Source: an uncultured Sutterella sp. (GTDB taxonomy: Bacteria; Pseudomonadota; Gammaproteobacteria; Burkholderiales; Burkholderiaceae_F). Taken from it: a stretch of 64,000 nt of DNA. The stretch is taken from positions 30,068 to 94,067 of the forward strand of contig CAAEPH010000052.1 in NCBI GenBank assembly GCA_900757865.1, read 5' to 3'. The notes beneath the pieces were generated by a model. It was not told the origin of the DNA, did not search any database, and saw only the letters and a list, made by a program, of their open reading frames with translations. Shown piece after piece: positions 35,456 through 45,329 of the stretch (its first letter is position 1; each line of letters opens with the position of its first letter). A program made the translations under genes and the position numbers.

Positions 35456-37222
35456 ATGGAATTTCCGCTTTTTCATCCTTCGATAAAACGCCTGCTTAAG
35501 TACATCCTCCCTTACAAGATGTTGGTGGTTGGGTCTTTGCTATGCATGGTTGTGGCAGGGGGATCGTCTTCTTTGATCGCTCTTTTGTTGGGTAAGTTGA
35601 CGGACGTGGGTTTTTATAACCAAGCCTCTTGGATGGTGTTCGCCGCCCCAATAGCCTTGATTGCGGTGGCCCTTTTGCATGGGGGCAGCATGTTTCTGAG
35701 CAATTATTTGCTTGGAAAAGTCAGTCAAAACGTTTTATATACGTTGCGCTCTCAAATTTTCAATAATTTCTTGCATTGGCCTTCGGAGACCTATAACCGT
35801 TATCCGAGCGCCATGATTGCTTCGAAATTTGTTTTAGAAGCGAATGTTGCCTTATCGAACGCTACCAAATCTTCTATTACCCTAGTCCGTGATACCTGCC
35901 AAGTGATTGCTTTGACCGTAACGCTGGTTTGGCACAATTGGCTGTTAGCTTTGGTCAGTTTGATTATTGCACCATTGATTTGGTTATTACTAAGACAAGT
36001 TTCCAGCCGTATGAAAAAGGTGATGGAATCTTGCCAAGAGTCGATTGCCTCGATCTTGGTTCATGTGAAAGAGGTATACCAAGGACACAAGGTGGTGAAA
36101 ATGGCGGGAACGTATGAGCAGGAAACTGAAAAGTTTCGTGCGATCAATGACCAAGTGGCCAAGATGATGGTCGATATGACTCGCGTCATGTCAGCTTCTT
36201 CTCCCGTTGCTCAATTGATTTGTATGCTGGCAGTGGCTTTGGTCCTCGCTTTCGCTATGTATCAAACGCAAGCTGGCGACTTGACCCTTGGACAGTTTGT
36301 AACGTTCTTAGCTGCCCTATTGCTACTAATGCCACCATTACGCAATTTGAGTGAAGTAAACGCGGGTTTTACGATGGTGGCCGTGGCGTGCAAAAGCCTT
36401 TTCCAAACCTTGGATGAAACAACCGAAAGCGATGAAGGGACAGTTGAACTAGAGCATTGCCGTGGTGATGTACGGTTTGAGAATGTTGGTTTCCGTTATC
36501 CAGGCAAAGACGAAGATACGATTGCTGATTTTAATTTCGACGTTACAGTAGGGGACTGTGTGGCTATTGTGGGGTTGTCTGGAGCAGGTAAGACGTCGCT
36601 TATCAACCTCATCCCGCGTTTTTGGAATCCCTATCGAGGGCGTATTCTGATTGACGGCAAAGATAGCCAAACCTATACCTTAGCCTCATTACGCCAAAAC
36701 ATTGCCATTGTGTCCCAAGATGTGCGCCTCATTGACGACTCCATTCTTAATAATATTCGGTATGGCTCTCCCGAGGCGAGTTTTGAGGCGGTTCAAGAAG
36801 CCGTGAAATTGGCTGCGTTAGATGCTTTTATCGATACCCTACCTGAAGGACTTAACACGCAAGTTGGTGAGGGAGGCTCTCGCTTGTCGGGGGGACAAAA
36901 GCAACGTGTGTCTATTGCACGTGCCTTTTTGAAAAATGCTCCTATTCTGATTTTGGATGAACCGACGAGTGCGCTCGACCGTGGCACAGAAGAGGCGATT
37001 AAAGCTTCGTTAGCAGAGTTGATCAAGAATCGTACGACCTTCATTGTGGCCCATCGGTTTAGCACCATTGAAAAAGCCAATAAGATCGTGGTGCTGGAAA
37101 ACGGACGGATAAAAGAAATCGGGACGAAAGACGAGTTGCTTGCTCAAAACGGTGTATTTGCTGAACTGGCACGTTTACAAGGCATGGGTAATGCTTCAGC
37201 AGAAGAGGAGGGGTCGAAATGA
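35456..37222 (+). CDS. MsbA-like ABC half-exporter, first of tandem pair
   Basis: 588 residues: six N-terminal membrane helices (to about residue 320) and a C-terminal ATPase domain, the ABCB/MsbA architecture. ATPase motifs are complete: Walker A GLSGAGKTS, signature LSGGQKQRVSIARAF, Walker B ILILDEPTSALD and H-loop FIVAHRFST. MsbA flips lipid A-core across the inner membrane; relatives export glycolipids. Position at the head of a polysaccharide locus fits a role in LPS or glycolipid export. Its stop codon overlaps the next start in ATGA. Confidence 0.82.
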   Translation: MEFPLFHPSIKRLLKYILPYKMLVVGSLLCMVVAGGSSSLIALLLGKLTDVGFYNQASWMVFAAPIALIAVALLHGGSMFLSNYLLGKVSQNVLYTLRSQIFNNFLHWPSETYNRYPSAMIASKFVLEANVALSNATKSSITLVRDTCQVIALTVTLVWHNWLLALVSLIIAPLIWLLLRQVSSRMKKVMESCQESIASILVHVKEVYQGHKVVKMAGTYEQETEKFRAINDQVAKMMVDMTRVMSASSPVAQLICMLAVALVLAFAMYQTQAGDLTLGQFVTFLAALLLLMPPLRNLSEVNAGFTMVAVACKSLFQTLDETTESDEGTVELEHCRGDVRFENVGFRYPGKDEDTIADFNFDVTVGDCVAIVGLSGAGKTSLINLIPRFWNPYRGRILIDGKDSQTYTLASLRQNIAIVSQDVRLIDDSILNNIRYGSPEASFEAVQEAVKLAALDAFIDTLPEGLNTQVGEGGSRLSGGQKQRVSIARAFLKNAPILILDEPTSALDRGTEEAIKASLAELIKNRTTFIVAHRFSTIEKANKIVVLENGRIKEIGTKDELLAQNGVFAELARLQGMGNASAEEEGSK

Positions 37223-38880
37223 TCAGGAAGTTCATCAAGATCAATCCTACGCTTTTGCGCCTTTATCGCTACTTTTTTAGATACAAGTGGCAATTAGCTT
37301 TGGCGATGGTTTTTATGGTGATGGCGGCTAGCACATCGTCGTTAACAGCCACGTTGTTAGGAAAACTAACTGATATAGGGTTTTATCAAAAAGAGCCTTG
37401 GGTGATTTATGGGGCGCCGTTAGCTTTGATCGGGGTGACATTGCTCTTTGCTATATCATCCATCATGAGCGCATCGCTCATGGCGAGCATCAGTCAAAAA
37501 GTCTTAAAGACCATTCGTTTAGAAATGTTTGACTCTATGCTTCATTGGCCAGAGAGCGAGTATTTAAAACATTCGACGGGTAGTATTTCGGCCAAGTTTG
37601 TCAACGAAGCATCGATGGCTCTGGGTGGGGCTGCACAGTCAGTGATTGTGTTGGTTCGCGATGTGGTGCAGGTGATTGGGTTGACGGCGATTCTATTTTG
37701 GCACAATTGGCAACTCACCATTATCACATTGGTGGTTGCTCCGATCTTAGTTTGGATACTTCGTAAAGTTGCTAACCGAGTCAAGCGCATTACAGAAGAA
37801 AGTCAGACCAAAATAGGCGAGATGGTTTCCAAAGTTCAAGAGGCGTATGAGTTTCAACGACTGGTCAAAATAAGCAATGCTTTCGATGAAGAAAATCATC
37901 GTTTCCATGAAATCAACAATCGTATTCGTCGGTTAGCTCTAAAGACGATCCAAATGCAAAGCATTGGAACACCTGCAACCCAGGTGACGATTATGGTAGC
38001 CATTGCTATTGTTGTGGCGTACGCATTGCTTGAAGTTCAACAGGGACAATTGACGTTTGGACAGTTTATTACGTTTTTATCTGCAATGCTTCTGATCAAA
38101 GCACCAATCCAACACTTAGCAGGCTTAAACGGATCGTTTGCGATGATAGAAACGGCTGCTAAAAGTATTTTTGCCGTAGTGGACTCACCACGAGAAAAGG
38201 ACGACGGTACGATTGCACTAAAGGCTAAAGGTGAAATTAAGTTTGAAAATGTCTCATTTACTTATCCTGGTTCTAACAAGCCTGTTATTGAGAATTTGAA
38301 CTTGACGGTAAAGCCTGGTGAAACGCTCGTTATCATGGGTGAGTCAGGCGTAGGAAAATCAACAATCGCTAACTTAATTCCAAGATTTTGGGAGATTTCA
38401 AAAGGGCGAATCTTGATCGATGGGATTGATATTAGAGACATCTCTCTAGAGTCACTACGGCGAAACATCAGCCTGGTTTCGCAAGAAACCTATCTTTTTA
38501 ATCAGACGCTAAAAGACAATCTTACGTATGGTCTCAATGAAATAGAGGATAATGATTTAGAGGCTGTACTCAGTCTAGTGGGTCTAGGAGAACTAGTTGA
38601 CAGGTCTGATCAGAGTTTGCGATTACCAGTGGGTGAAGGAGGAAGCTTACTTTCGGGGGGGCAAAAACAACGTCTATCTATTGCTTATAGTCTGTTAAAA
38701 AAAGCTCCGATTCTGTTATTTGATGAGGCCACGAGTGCGCTTGACGCCAAGATGAACCATCAAATTGCGGATGTCATTGATCAGTATTGTTCAGGTTGTA
38801 CAAGGATAGTCATCACACATAAGGGCTATCATAAAAAGCCAGCGGTGATATTAAAACTAGTTTCTGAATCTTCGAAATAA
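37219..38880 (+). CDS. MsbA-like ABC half-exporter, second of tandem pair
   Basis: 553 residues, translationally coupled to the previous gene (4-nt overlap) and similar to it in the membrane region, for example GKLTDIGFYQKEPWV against GKLTDVGFYNQASWM. ATPase motifs: Walker A GESGVGKST, signature LSGGQKQRLSIAYSLL, Walker B ILLFDEATSALD and histidine in IVITHKG. The protein ends about 20 residues after the H-loop, so the last strands and helices seen in the first copy are missing. The two products probably form a heterodimer with unequal ATP sites (inference). Confidence 0.78.
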   Translation: MIRKFIKINPTLLRLYRYFFRYKWQLALAMVFMVMAASTSSLTATLLGKLTDIGFYQKEPWVIYGAPLALIGVTLLFAISSIMSASLMASISQKVLKTIRLEMFDSMLHWPESEYLKHSTGSISAKFVNEASMALGGAAQSVIVLVRDVVQVIGLTAILFWHNWQLTIITLVVAPILVWILRKVANRVKRITEESQTKIGEMVSKVQEAYEFQRLVKISNAFDEENHRFHEINNRIRRLALKTIQMQSIGTPATQVTIMVAIAIVVAYALLEVQQGQLTFGQFITFLSAMLLIKAPIQHLAGLNGSFAMIETAAKSIFAVVDSPREKDDGTIALKAKGEIKFENVSFTYPGSNKPVIENLNLTVKPGETLVIMGESGVGKSTIANLIPRFWEISKGRILIDGIDIRDISLESLRRNISLVSQETYLFNQTLKDNLTYGLNEIEDNDLEAVLSLVGLGELVDRSDQSLRLPVGEGGSLLSGGQKQRLSIAYSLLKKAPILLFDEATSALDAKMNHQIADVIDQYCSGCTRIVITHKGYHKKPAVILKLVSESSK

Positions 38881-39011
38881 GGAATTAGGAAAATGCTTAC
38901 AGGGAGTGCGTGAGTGCCTAATCAACCGAGTACACGGGATAATCTGACAACGGCTCCCATGTGTTGAATTTCTATTTATCGTGTTGGTTGTAGGTGAGGG
39001 TGTAGATATTT

Positions 39012-40409
39012 ATGTCATTGAGAAACATCTCAAACGTCAAGGAGTTGATACGTGAAATTTGCTGTGGAGAACTCAAGCAACAAGCTAAGGGCTTAGTGAG
39101 GACAATCGATGTCGGGATTTTTCGTGCCTACTGTGTATGTGGACTCCCGATTGTGCTCAAACAATACAACCCAAACTTTAGGTTGAAGTTTCATATAGGT
39201 TCAATTCCGTTGCTTTCCGTTTCACGTATGGAGCCCGCGAAGGCTGATGTACTCAAAGAAAAAACAAATCGGAGGACGCGCATCTACTTCAGCATTGGCT
39301 CGTTACCATATGCAGACAACGGTTCGGGTATTCCTCGTGTCGCTAAGGAGTTAAGTGCCCAGGGGTTTAAGAGATCTGACGTGGATTGTCTACCTGTTTA
39401 CCCTGATCCTGTATCCGGAAAATATCGTGTGGCTATGGCTTGGCTTAGGAGTCGACACGAGGCTACTCGATGTGAACTTGATGCACGAGAGGATGGGGTT
39501 GATCCAGAAATTAGCGTAATGTCTGGCGACTGGCTAATTCATTCAATGATTAATGCGAATGAAATTGACTATATGGCTGCCTATTTTCGAGAGTTTCGAC
39601 GTATAGGAGGAAAGGTCGGTTTTATATTGCATGACCTTATTCCTGAAGACTACCCTCAGTTTTACAAAAATAGAGATGTCAAACTGTACCGGCGTTGGCT
39701 GGCTCGACTGCATGAATCAGACGGTATCTTTGCCATTTCGAAAGCGACGCTCGATAGCTATTGTCAGTGGGCAAATAGGAATGGAATTAAAGTAGGAAAT
39801 ATTGGTGCCTTTCATCTTGGCGCAAATTTCAAAAAGCCGAATTCGACTAGCAACGTCGTGTTGCCAAAGGAATTGCTCTCGCAGCCATTTTTTCTTCAGG
39901 TCAGCACAATAGAGCCAAGAAAAGGATATGATCAACTACTCAATGCATTTGATGAGCTATGGGAAAGCGGTTGCAACGTTAATCTTGCCATCGTTGGTAG
40001 AGCAGGCTGGAAAGTGCGAAGTCTATGTAAGAGGATTTCTAATCATCCTGAATTGGGACGGCGTCTTTTTTGGTTTAATCGAGCGACGGATGATGTTTTG
40101 TATTGCCTATATCAAAAGAGTCGTGCTGTTGTGGTTGCATCAGAGGCGGAAGGTTTTGGTCTTTCGGTGGTCGAAGCTCTGTTTCACGGCAAGGACGTAA
40201 TCGCCCGTGACTTGCCTGTCTTTCGCGAGATAGCAGGAGATAGGGCTCTGTATTTTGAAGGAAAAGATGCAAGGCATCTTGCAGAAGCCATACACAATGT
40301 CATGATTTCCTCTCCTAATACTAACTCTCCGATTCCCCCTCTACGTTGGGAAGAGAGTTTCGATCAATTATTAATGTTAATCCAGGAGTTTAGCGATGAC
40401 CGTAATTAA
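39012..40409 (+). CDS. Family 4 glycosyltransferase
   Basis: 465 residues. The C-terminal GT-B half is typical of GT4: FFLQVSTIEPRKGYDQLLNA and the nucleotide-sugar motif VVASEAEGFGLSVVEALFHG. The N-terminal half starts SIGSLPYADNGSGIPRVAKE, an acceptor-side pattern seen in mannosyltransferases of O-antigen loci; since manC follows, GDP-mannose is a plausible donor (inference). Its 3' end overlaps manC by 14 nt, so the two are co-translated. Confidence 0.8.
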   Translation: MSLRNISNVKELIREICCGELKQQAKGLVRTIDVGIFRAYCVCGLPIVLKQYNPNFRLKFHIGSIPLLSVSRMEPAKADVLKEKTNRRTRIYFSIGSLPYADNGSGIPRVAKELSAQGFKRSDVDCLPVYPDPVSGKYRVAMAWLRSRHEATRCELDAREDGVDPEISVMSGDWLIHSMINANEIDYMAAYFREFRRIGGKVGFILHDLIPEDYPQFYKNRDVKLYRRWLARLHESDGIFAISKATLDSYCQWANRNGIKVGNIGAFHLGANFKKPNSTSNVVLPKELLSQPFFLQVSTIEPRKGYDQLLNAFDELWESGCNVNLAIVGRAGWKVRSLCKRISNHPELGRRLFWFNRATDDVLYCLYQKSRAVVVASEAEGFGLSVVEALFHGKDVIARDLPVFREIAGDRALYFEGKDARHLAEAIHNVMISSPNTNSPIPPLRWEESFDQLLMLIQEFSDDRN

Positions 40410-41838
40410 GCCGATTATTCTCTGCGGGGGCTCAGGAACGAGGTTGTGGCCGATCAGTCGTGCTGACTATCCAAAGCAATTTGTTAACTTTCCGAAGGTT
40501 CAAAAGGGTAACTTCAGTTTGTTTCGTTATGCGGTTAACCGCATTCGTTCAACGAGTGATTCAGTAAAAGTACTTTCCCCAGCCATCATTGCATCGAATA
40601 ATTTTCGTTTCTTTGTAGCTCAGCAGTTAAAGGAAACGGCACATACCGCTGAGGTATTTTTAGAACCAGTTGGTCGTAACACTGCTGCTGCATTGACCAT
40701 TGCTGCTCTTTGGCAAGAGCAGGATGACCCCATTTTAGTGGTCCTTCCCTCAGATCACGCAATGGATGACGTCAAATTTAATGAGATGCTGGCTAGTGTC
40801 TTAAAGGCTTGTGAGGAAGGGAGCATTGTTTTGCTTGGCATTAAGCCGTTATATCCCGAGACGGGTTACGGCTATATTAAAACAAAAGCGACGCCTTCTG
40901 ACGTCGAACCTGTTGAGGTTGATTGCTTTGTCGAGAAGCCTACGATTGAAAAAGCTCGAGAGTATCTGGCTCAAGGGAACTATCTTTGGAACTCCGGCAT
41001 CTTTATCATGAAAGCAAGTGTTTGGTTAAAGGCACTGCATTCTTGCCGTCCCGATATTGAGTCTGCTACGCGAGCTGCATGGAATGAGAAGCAAAAGCTA
41101 TCGGATAACGAGTTCACGGCAACAGAAGATGCTTTTATGCAGATTCCTTCCGAGTCCGTTGATTATGCTGTTTTGGAGCACTGCGCCGAACATGGAATTT
41201 CGCTCAAAGTCATCAGCTTCTCTGGTAAGTGGACCGATCTTGGGTCATGGAAATCGGTTTTTGACTCCATTCCTAAAAATGAACAAGGAAACTTTACGCT
41301 CGGTACGGTGGTATCTCATGAAACCGAAAACTCAATGGTGGTTTCAACAACTCGTCCGGTGGTCACGAATGGTGTCAAAAATATCGCGGTGATTGAAACT
41401 CCGGATGCGGTGCTCGTGACGGATCTCGACAAATGTCAGAATGTCAAGGACGTGGTGAAAGCCCTTGAAGACAAAGGAGTGCCACAGGCTAAATCACATC
41501 GGAAAGGTCGTCGTCCGTGGGGCTATTACGATACCTTGGATGAGGGGGATGGCTTTAAGGTAAAACGCATTGTTGTGAATCCGGGGGCATCGCTGTCGTT
41601 GCAGCGCCATCAACACCGTGCGGAACATTGGACCGTTGTTGCCGGAGATGCTCTGATTCGGGTGGGTGATACAGATCACCAAGTCAAACCGAATGGCTCT
41701 ATATATATTCCAAGAACGGAACTACACAGATTAGCTAACACAGGTCAGACGCCTCTCATTCTGATTGAAGTCCAGGTTGGGAGTTATCTTGGCGAGGATG
41801 ATATTGAACGTTTGGAAGATAACTACGGGCGTTCCTAA
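40396..41838 (+). CDS. manC: Mannose-1-phosphate guanylyltransferase / mannose-6-phosphate isomerase
   Basis: 480 residues, bifunctional type II PMI-GMP. The pyrophosphorylase signature LCGGSGTRLWPISR, FVEKP segment (VDCFVEKPTIEKA) and C-terminal cupin isomerase domain (PWGYYDTLDEGDGFKVKRI, PGASLSLQRHQHRAEHWTVV) are complete. It makes GDP-mannose for the polysaccharide and for the dehydratase encoded next. AGGAG precedes the ATG by 8 nt. Confidence 0.94.
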   Translation: MTVIKPIILCGGSGTRLWPISRADYPKQFVNFPKVQKGNFSLFRYAVNRIRSTSDSVKVLSPAIIASNNFRFFVAQQLKETAHTAEVFLEPVGRNTAAALTIAALWQEQDDPILVVLPSDHAMDDVKFNEMLASVLKACEEGSIVLLGIKPLYPETGYGYIKTKATPSDVEPVEVDCFVEKPTIEKAREYLAQGNYLWNSGIFIMKASVWLKALHSCRPDIESATRAAWNEKQKLSDNEFTATEDAFMQIPSESVDYAVLEHCAEHGISLKVISFSGKWTDLGSWKSVFDSIPKNEQGNFTLGTVVSHETENSMVVSTTRPVVTNGVKNIAVIETPDAVLVTDLDKCQNVKDVVKALEDKGVPQAKSHRKGRRPWGYYDTLDEGDGFKVKRIVVNPGASLSLQRHQHRAEHWTVVAGDALIRVGDTDHQVKPNGSIYIPRTELHRLANTGQTPLILIEVQVGSYLGEDDIERLEDNYGRS

Positions 41839-41872
41839 TTTTGGAAAAACTAATGTATTGAGGGTTGAATCT

Positions 41873-42910
41873 ATGAAAAAAGCGATTATTACGGGAATCA
41901 CCGGTCAGGATGGTGCCTATTTAGCTCAACTTCTTCTGGAGAAAGGATATAAGGTTTACGGAACGATTAGACGACTTTCTTCGCAGAATCTTTGGCGTAT
42001 TGAGGAACTTGGCGTTGATAAGCATCCAAACCTTGAACTGGTGGATTTTGACTTGACTGACGAAGCTGGTGCTATTCGCATGCTGGACCGTTGTGAGCCG
42101 GATGAAGTCTATAACTTGGCTGCGCAGTCTTTTGTAGGAGTTTCCTTTGAGCAACCGGTGACGACGGCACATATCACAGGGGTGGGAGCAACGAATCTTT
42201 TAGAGGCGATTCGTATGGTCAATCCTAAGATTCGTTATTACCAGGCTTCGACTTCTGAAATGTTCGGGAAAGTTCAGGAGATTCCGCAGACGGAAAAAAC
42301 TCCTTTCTGGCCTCGTAGCCCGTATGGTGTTGCCAAACTCTATGCTCATTGGATGACGATTAACTACCAAGAAAGCTATGACATTTTTGGCTCTTGTGGC
42401 ATTCTGTTCAATCATGAATCTCCGTTGCGTGGCTTGGACTTTGTCACAAGAAAGATCACTCATGCAGTGGCTATGATCAAGCACGGCAAACAGGACGTGT
42501 TGGAATTAGGCAATTTAGATGCTAAGCGTGACTGGGGTTTTGCAGGCGATTACGTTGAAGGTATGTGGCGCATGTTGCAAGCAGATAAGCCCGATGTATA
42601 CGTCTTAGCTACGAACGTGACAACTCCTGTTCGTGAGTTTGTTCGTATGGCATTCGCTGCAGCGGGCATAGATGTCGAATTTAAGGGTGTTGGGGAGAAT
42701 GAAGTTGGTATTGATGTCTCAACAGGAAAGACGGTTGTTCGTATCAATTCCAAGTTTTATCGACCGGCCGAGGTGGATTTGCTTTTAGGAAATCCTGAGA
42801 AGGCAATTAAAGTGTTAGGATGGCAACCTAAAGTTCAATTGAACGAGCTTTGTTCTATGATGGTTCAGGCTGATTTAGATCGAATTGAACAAGGTAAGCA
42901 AGTGTTCTAA
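41873..42910 (+). CDS. gmd: GDP-mannose 4,6-dehydratase
   Basis: 345 residues, extended SDR. It has GITGQDGAYLAQLLLEKGY (NADP loop), YGTIRRLSSQN, the catalytic T-E and YxxxK groups in TSEMFGKVQE and SPYGVAKLYAHW and NHESPLRG. It converts GDP-mannose to GDP-4-keto-6-deoxymannose, the precursor of GDP-fucose, GDP-rhamnose or related sugars. The start at 41873 matches the family; the in-frame extension overlapping manC is not real. Confidence 0.88.
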   Translation: MKKAIITGITGQDGAYLAQLLLEKGYKVYGTIRRLSSQNLWRIEELGVDKHPNLELVDFDLTDEAGAIRMLDRCEPDEVYNLAAQSFVGVSFEQPVTTAHITGVGATNLLEAIRMVNPKIRYYQASTSEMFGKVQEIPQTEKTPFWPRSPYGVAKLYAHWMTINYQESYDIFGSCGILFNHESPLRGLDFVTRKITHAVAMIKHGKQDVLELGNLDAKRDWGFAGDYVEGMWRMLQADKPDVYVLATNVTTPVREFVRMAFAAAGIDVEFKGVGENEVGIDVSTGKTVVRINSKFYRPAEVDLLLGNPEKAIKVLGWQPKVQLNELCSMMVQADLDRIEQGKQVF

Positions 42911-42928
42911 TAAAAGAGAAGCTGAGAA

Positions 42929-45091
42929 ATGAGTTCTTCAAAACCGGAAATTTGTGTTGTAGGTACGACCTATTTTCATACAGGAATTGGTCAGCATACC
43001 CAGGCCTTATGTGAGCTTTTGTCAGAGTTCGCTAATGTTTGTGTGTTGCCATTAAATCCTACTCAAGGAAGTTTTGTGCAATTGCCATCTGGGAAGAAAA
43101 TTCCTTTTTACCGTGGCGATGAGACGATTAAGGTAACCTTTTATTGTGGCATTCTCTGGAACTACGCTAATGATGTTAATGTTCAAAGAATGCCTCAAAG
43201 TGATTTGTATTATGCGTTAATTGCATATGACTCTGATACTACACCAAAGAAGTGGGTGGATATTTTAAACTCGCGATTTGATGGTGTTTTTTGTGTCAAT
43301 AAAAATTTAGAGGCTAATCTCAAAAAAAGCGGGGTAACTATTCCTATTGGAACTTTGCCATTGGGATTAAATTTATCTCCTTTGCTGAGACGAAAATATA
43401 AAAAGCCATTTAAAAATGAAATTATTTTTGGATGTGTGACATCATTTCATCCAAGAAAAAATAATGATTTGTTGATTAAGGCATTTGCGAACGTTCATGA
43501 GAAGGTTCCAAATACTAAGCTTATTATTCATTCAAATTTGAAGTGGGGCCAAGAGTTTGAAAAATGTCAAACGATTGTCCGACAATTAAATTTAGAAGAT
43601 TCCGTAACGCTTTCATGCAGTAACAAAACAGCAGAAGAGTTATTGAATTTGCTCGATTCTTTTGATGTATTTGTTAATTGTTCAAGAGGAGAGGGTTTTT
43701 CAATCCCACCGCGAGAGGCGGCCGCTTTAGGCAAAGTCCTTGTTTTATCGGGCCTTCCTGTTCATCGGGACTTTGAAAATGTTCCTGGAGCTTTTATTGT
43801 TCCTGCAGTTATTCCATATCCTTGTATCTATCCGGAAATTGAGGGCTTGTTGTCAGGTGTGCAGTATTCGGTGAGCGAATCTGGGGTGTATGATCGAATG
43901 ATTTCTGCGATTAATTACATTCAATCAGATAATTCTGGAGCGGATGTTCTATATCGAAGAGTTTTTGCCTCGCAGTGGGATTACAAGGAGGTGTTTCCTT
44001 GGTATCTTGCTGCAATTAATTTAGCTTCTGCACAATTTAAGTATGATTTAAAGAGCGATGAAGGAATAGGTCATATTCCAGGGGCCTTAGTGGATATAAC
44101 ATCTTCTAAAATAGGTAAATTTGCCTCAAAGTTGAATAGGTCTGGGAAAATAGTAGTGGCGGCTCATGACGGCGGTTTCTTTTCCATATTCAACGTATTC
44201 ATGAGCCATTTAGTGTGGAGCGCAGGAGACCCCTCAACTACCGTTGTGCTTCCTGATTGGGATGTGGTAAGACTAAAAGAAAGAATGAAAGAAAAAAATA
44301 TTGTAAGTTTCTGTTATGGCAAGCCTACTGATGGAAATATTTTTCTGAATTTCTTTGAAACTTTACCCTATGTTACTGAACAAGAGTTACAAGACGAAAA
44401 ATTCTTATATGAAGGGGCTAAGGTTCTAACAGAAAGTGACGAGTATTTTAATGTTGAGAAAGAGCCGTTGTTGACCTATATCAATGCGGCAGCTTTATAT
44501 AAATCTCAAGATTTTAAATTCTTTAGAAGACGCTATAACAAGGTTCTTAAAAAGTACATTAGGCTTCGTCCAGAGCTTAGAGAGAAAATTGATTCTTTCT
44601 GTGAACAATTTAAAGGAAAGTTCGTGATTGCAGCACATGTTCGTCATCCAAGTCATGCAATCGAACAGAAGTCCGGAAAAATGCCTACTCCTAAAGACTA
44701 TATTGATCGTATTAATGAAATCATAGAAGAGCGCGGATGCAAAGATTGGATTATTTTCTTAGCAACTGATCAGGATAGGACGATAAATATTTTTAAGAGA
44801 GAATTTGGTGAAAATGTAGTGTTTTATAAGGATGTCCGACGTCTAACAGATGACGAAGATAAAGATTTTGACAAACTCCCTGAGCATGGAAAAGCCGTTG
44901 AAGGATATCAGCTTCAGCATAAGGTAGCCAAGAATGAAGAAAATTGGAATACCTCGATGGCGGAGGAGGTTATTTGTGATGCGTGGACTATGGCCCAGTC
45001 CGATGTGCTGTTACATGTGACAAGTAATGTGTCAACGGCCGTAGCATATATTGGTCCTGAAACTGAATTTATTTCAATGCAACCGAATTAA
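42929..45091 (+). CDS. Two-domain glycosyltransferase: GT4 fused to a fucosyltransferase-like domain
   Basis: 720 residues, about twice the size of one GT. Residues 1-360 are GT4-like: GTTYFHTGIGQHTQALCELL, GCVTSFHPRKNNDLLIKAF and CSRGEGFSIPPREAAALGK. Residues about 400-720 resemble the NodZ/alpha-1,6-fucosyltransferase (GT23) superfamily: FVIAAHVRHPSHAIEQ in place of the HxRRTDK motif, WIIFLATDQDRTINIFKREF and the end segment SNVSTAVAYIGPETEF. With gmd upstream and a GDP-fucose-synthase-like gene downstream, the second domain probably uses a GDP-6-deoxyhexose. The fold assignment of the second half rests on motifs only. Confidence 0.72.
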   Translation: MSSSKPEICVVGTTYFHTGIGQHTQALCELLSEFANVCVLPLNPTQGSFVQLPSGKKIPFYRGDETIKVTFYCGILWNYANDVNVQRMPQSDLYYALIAYDSDTTPKKWVDILNSRFDGVFCVNKNLEANLKKSGVTIPIGTLPLGLNLSPLLRRKYKKPFKNEIIFGCVTSFHPRKNNDLLIKAFANVHEKVPNTKLIIHSNLKWGQEFEKCQTIVRQLNLEDSVTLSCSNKTAEELLNLLDSFDVFVNCSRGEGFSIPPREAAALGKVLVLSGLPVHRDFENVPGAFIVPAVIPYPCIYPEIEGLLSGVQYSVSESGVYDRMISAINYIQSDNSGADVLYRRVFASQWDYKEVFPWYLAAINLASAQFKYDLKSDEGIGHIPGALVDITSSKIGKFASKLNRSGKIVVAAHDGGFFSIFNVFMSHLVWSAGDPSTTVVLPDWDVVRLKERMKEKNIVSFCYGKPTDGNIFLNFFETLPYVTEQELQDEKFLYEGAKVLTESDEYFNVEKEPLLTYINAAALYKSQDFKFFRRRYNKVLKKYIRLRPELREKIDSFCEQFKGKFVIAAHVRHPSHAIEQKSGKMPTPKDYIDRINEIIEERGCKDWIIFLATDQDRTINIFKREFGENVVFYKDVRRLTDDEDKDFDKLPEHGKAVEGYQLQHKVAKNEENWNTSMAEEVICDAWTMAQSDVLLHVTSNVSTAVAYIGPETEFISMQPN

Positions 45092-45096
45092 TAATT

Positions 45097-45318
45097 ATGA
45101 ATAAAATTAAAAACCTTAACAATTTAACTCGAGAGGAATTAATCGAAGCGTTGAGTAATGCTCAACAGGCCTTATGGGAGGTTAATTCTTATTTGGAATT
45201 GTCTATTCGCGAACGCGAACGATTACAGGCACAATTGTTTAATCAAAGTTCGGTCCCTTGGTATAAAAAGGTAGCACATAAAGTTCGCGATATGCTAAGA
45301 AAAATTCGAAACAAATAA
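45097..45318 (+). CDS. Small coiled-coil protein in the polysaccharide operon
   Basis: 73 residues beginning 5 nt after the previous stop codon: MNKIKNLNNLTREELIEALS, then a heptad-like acidic helix (YLELSIRERERLQAQL) and a very basic tail (KKVAHKVRDMLRKIRNK). The basic amphipathic tail may bind membrane or LPS and resembles C-terminal ends of some glycosyltransferases. It could be a separated helper of the neighbouring enzyme. No known family recognised; tight packing supports that it is expressed. Confidence 0.55.
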   Translation: MNKIKNLNNLTREELIEALSNAQQALWEVNSYLELSIRERERLQAQLFNQSSVPWYKKVAHKVRDMLRKIRNK

Positions 45319-45329
45319 AAAGGGTTCTC

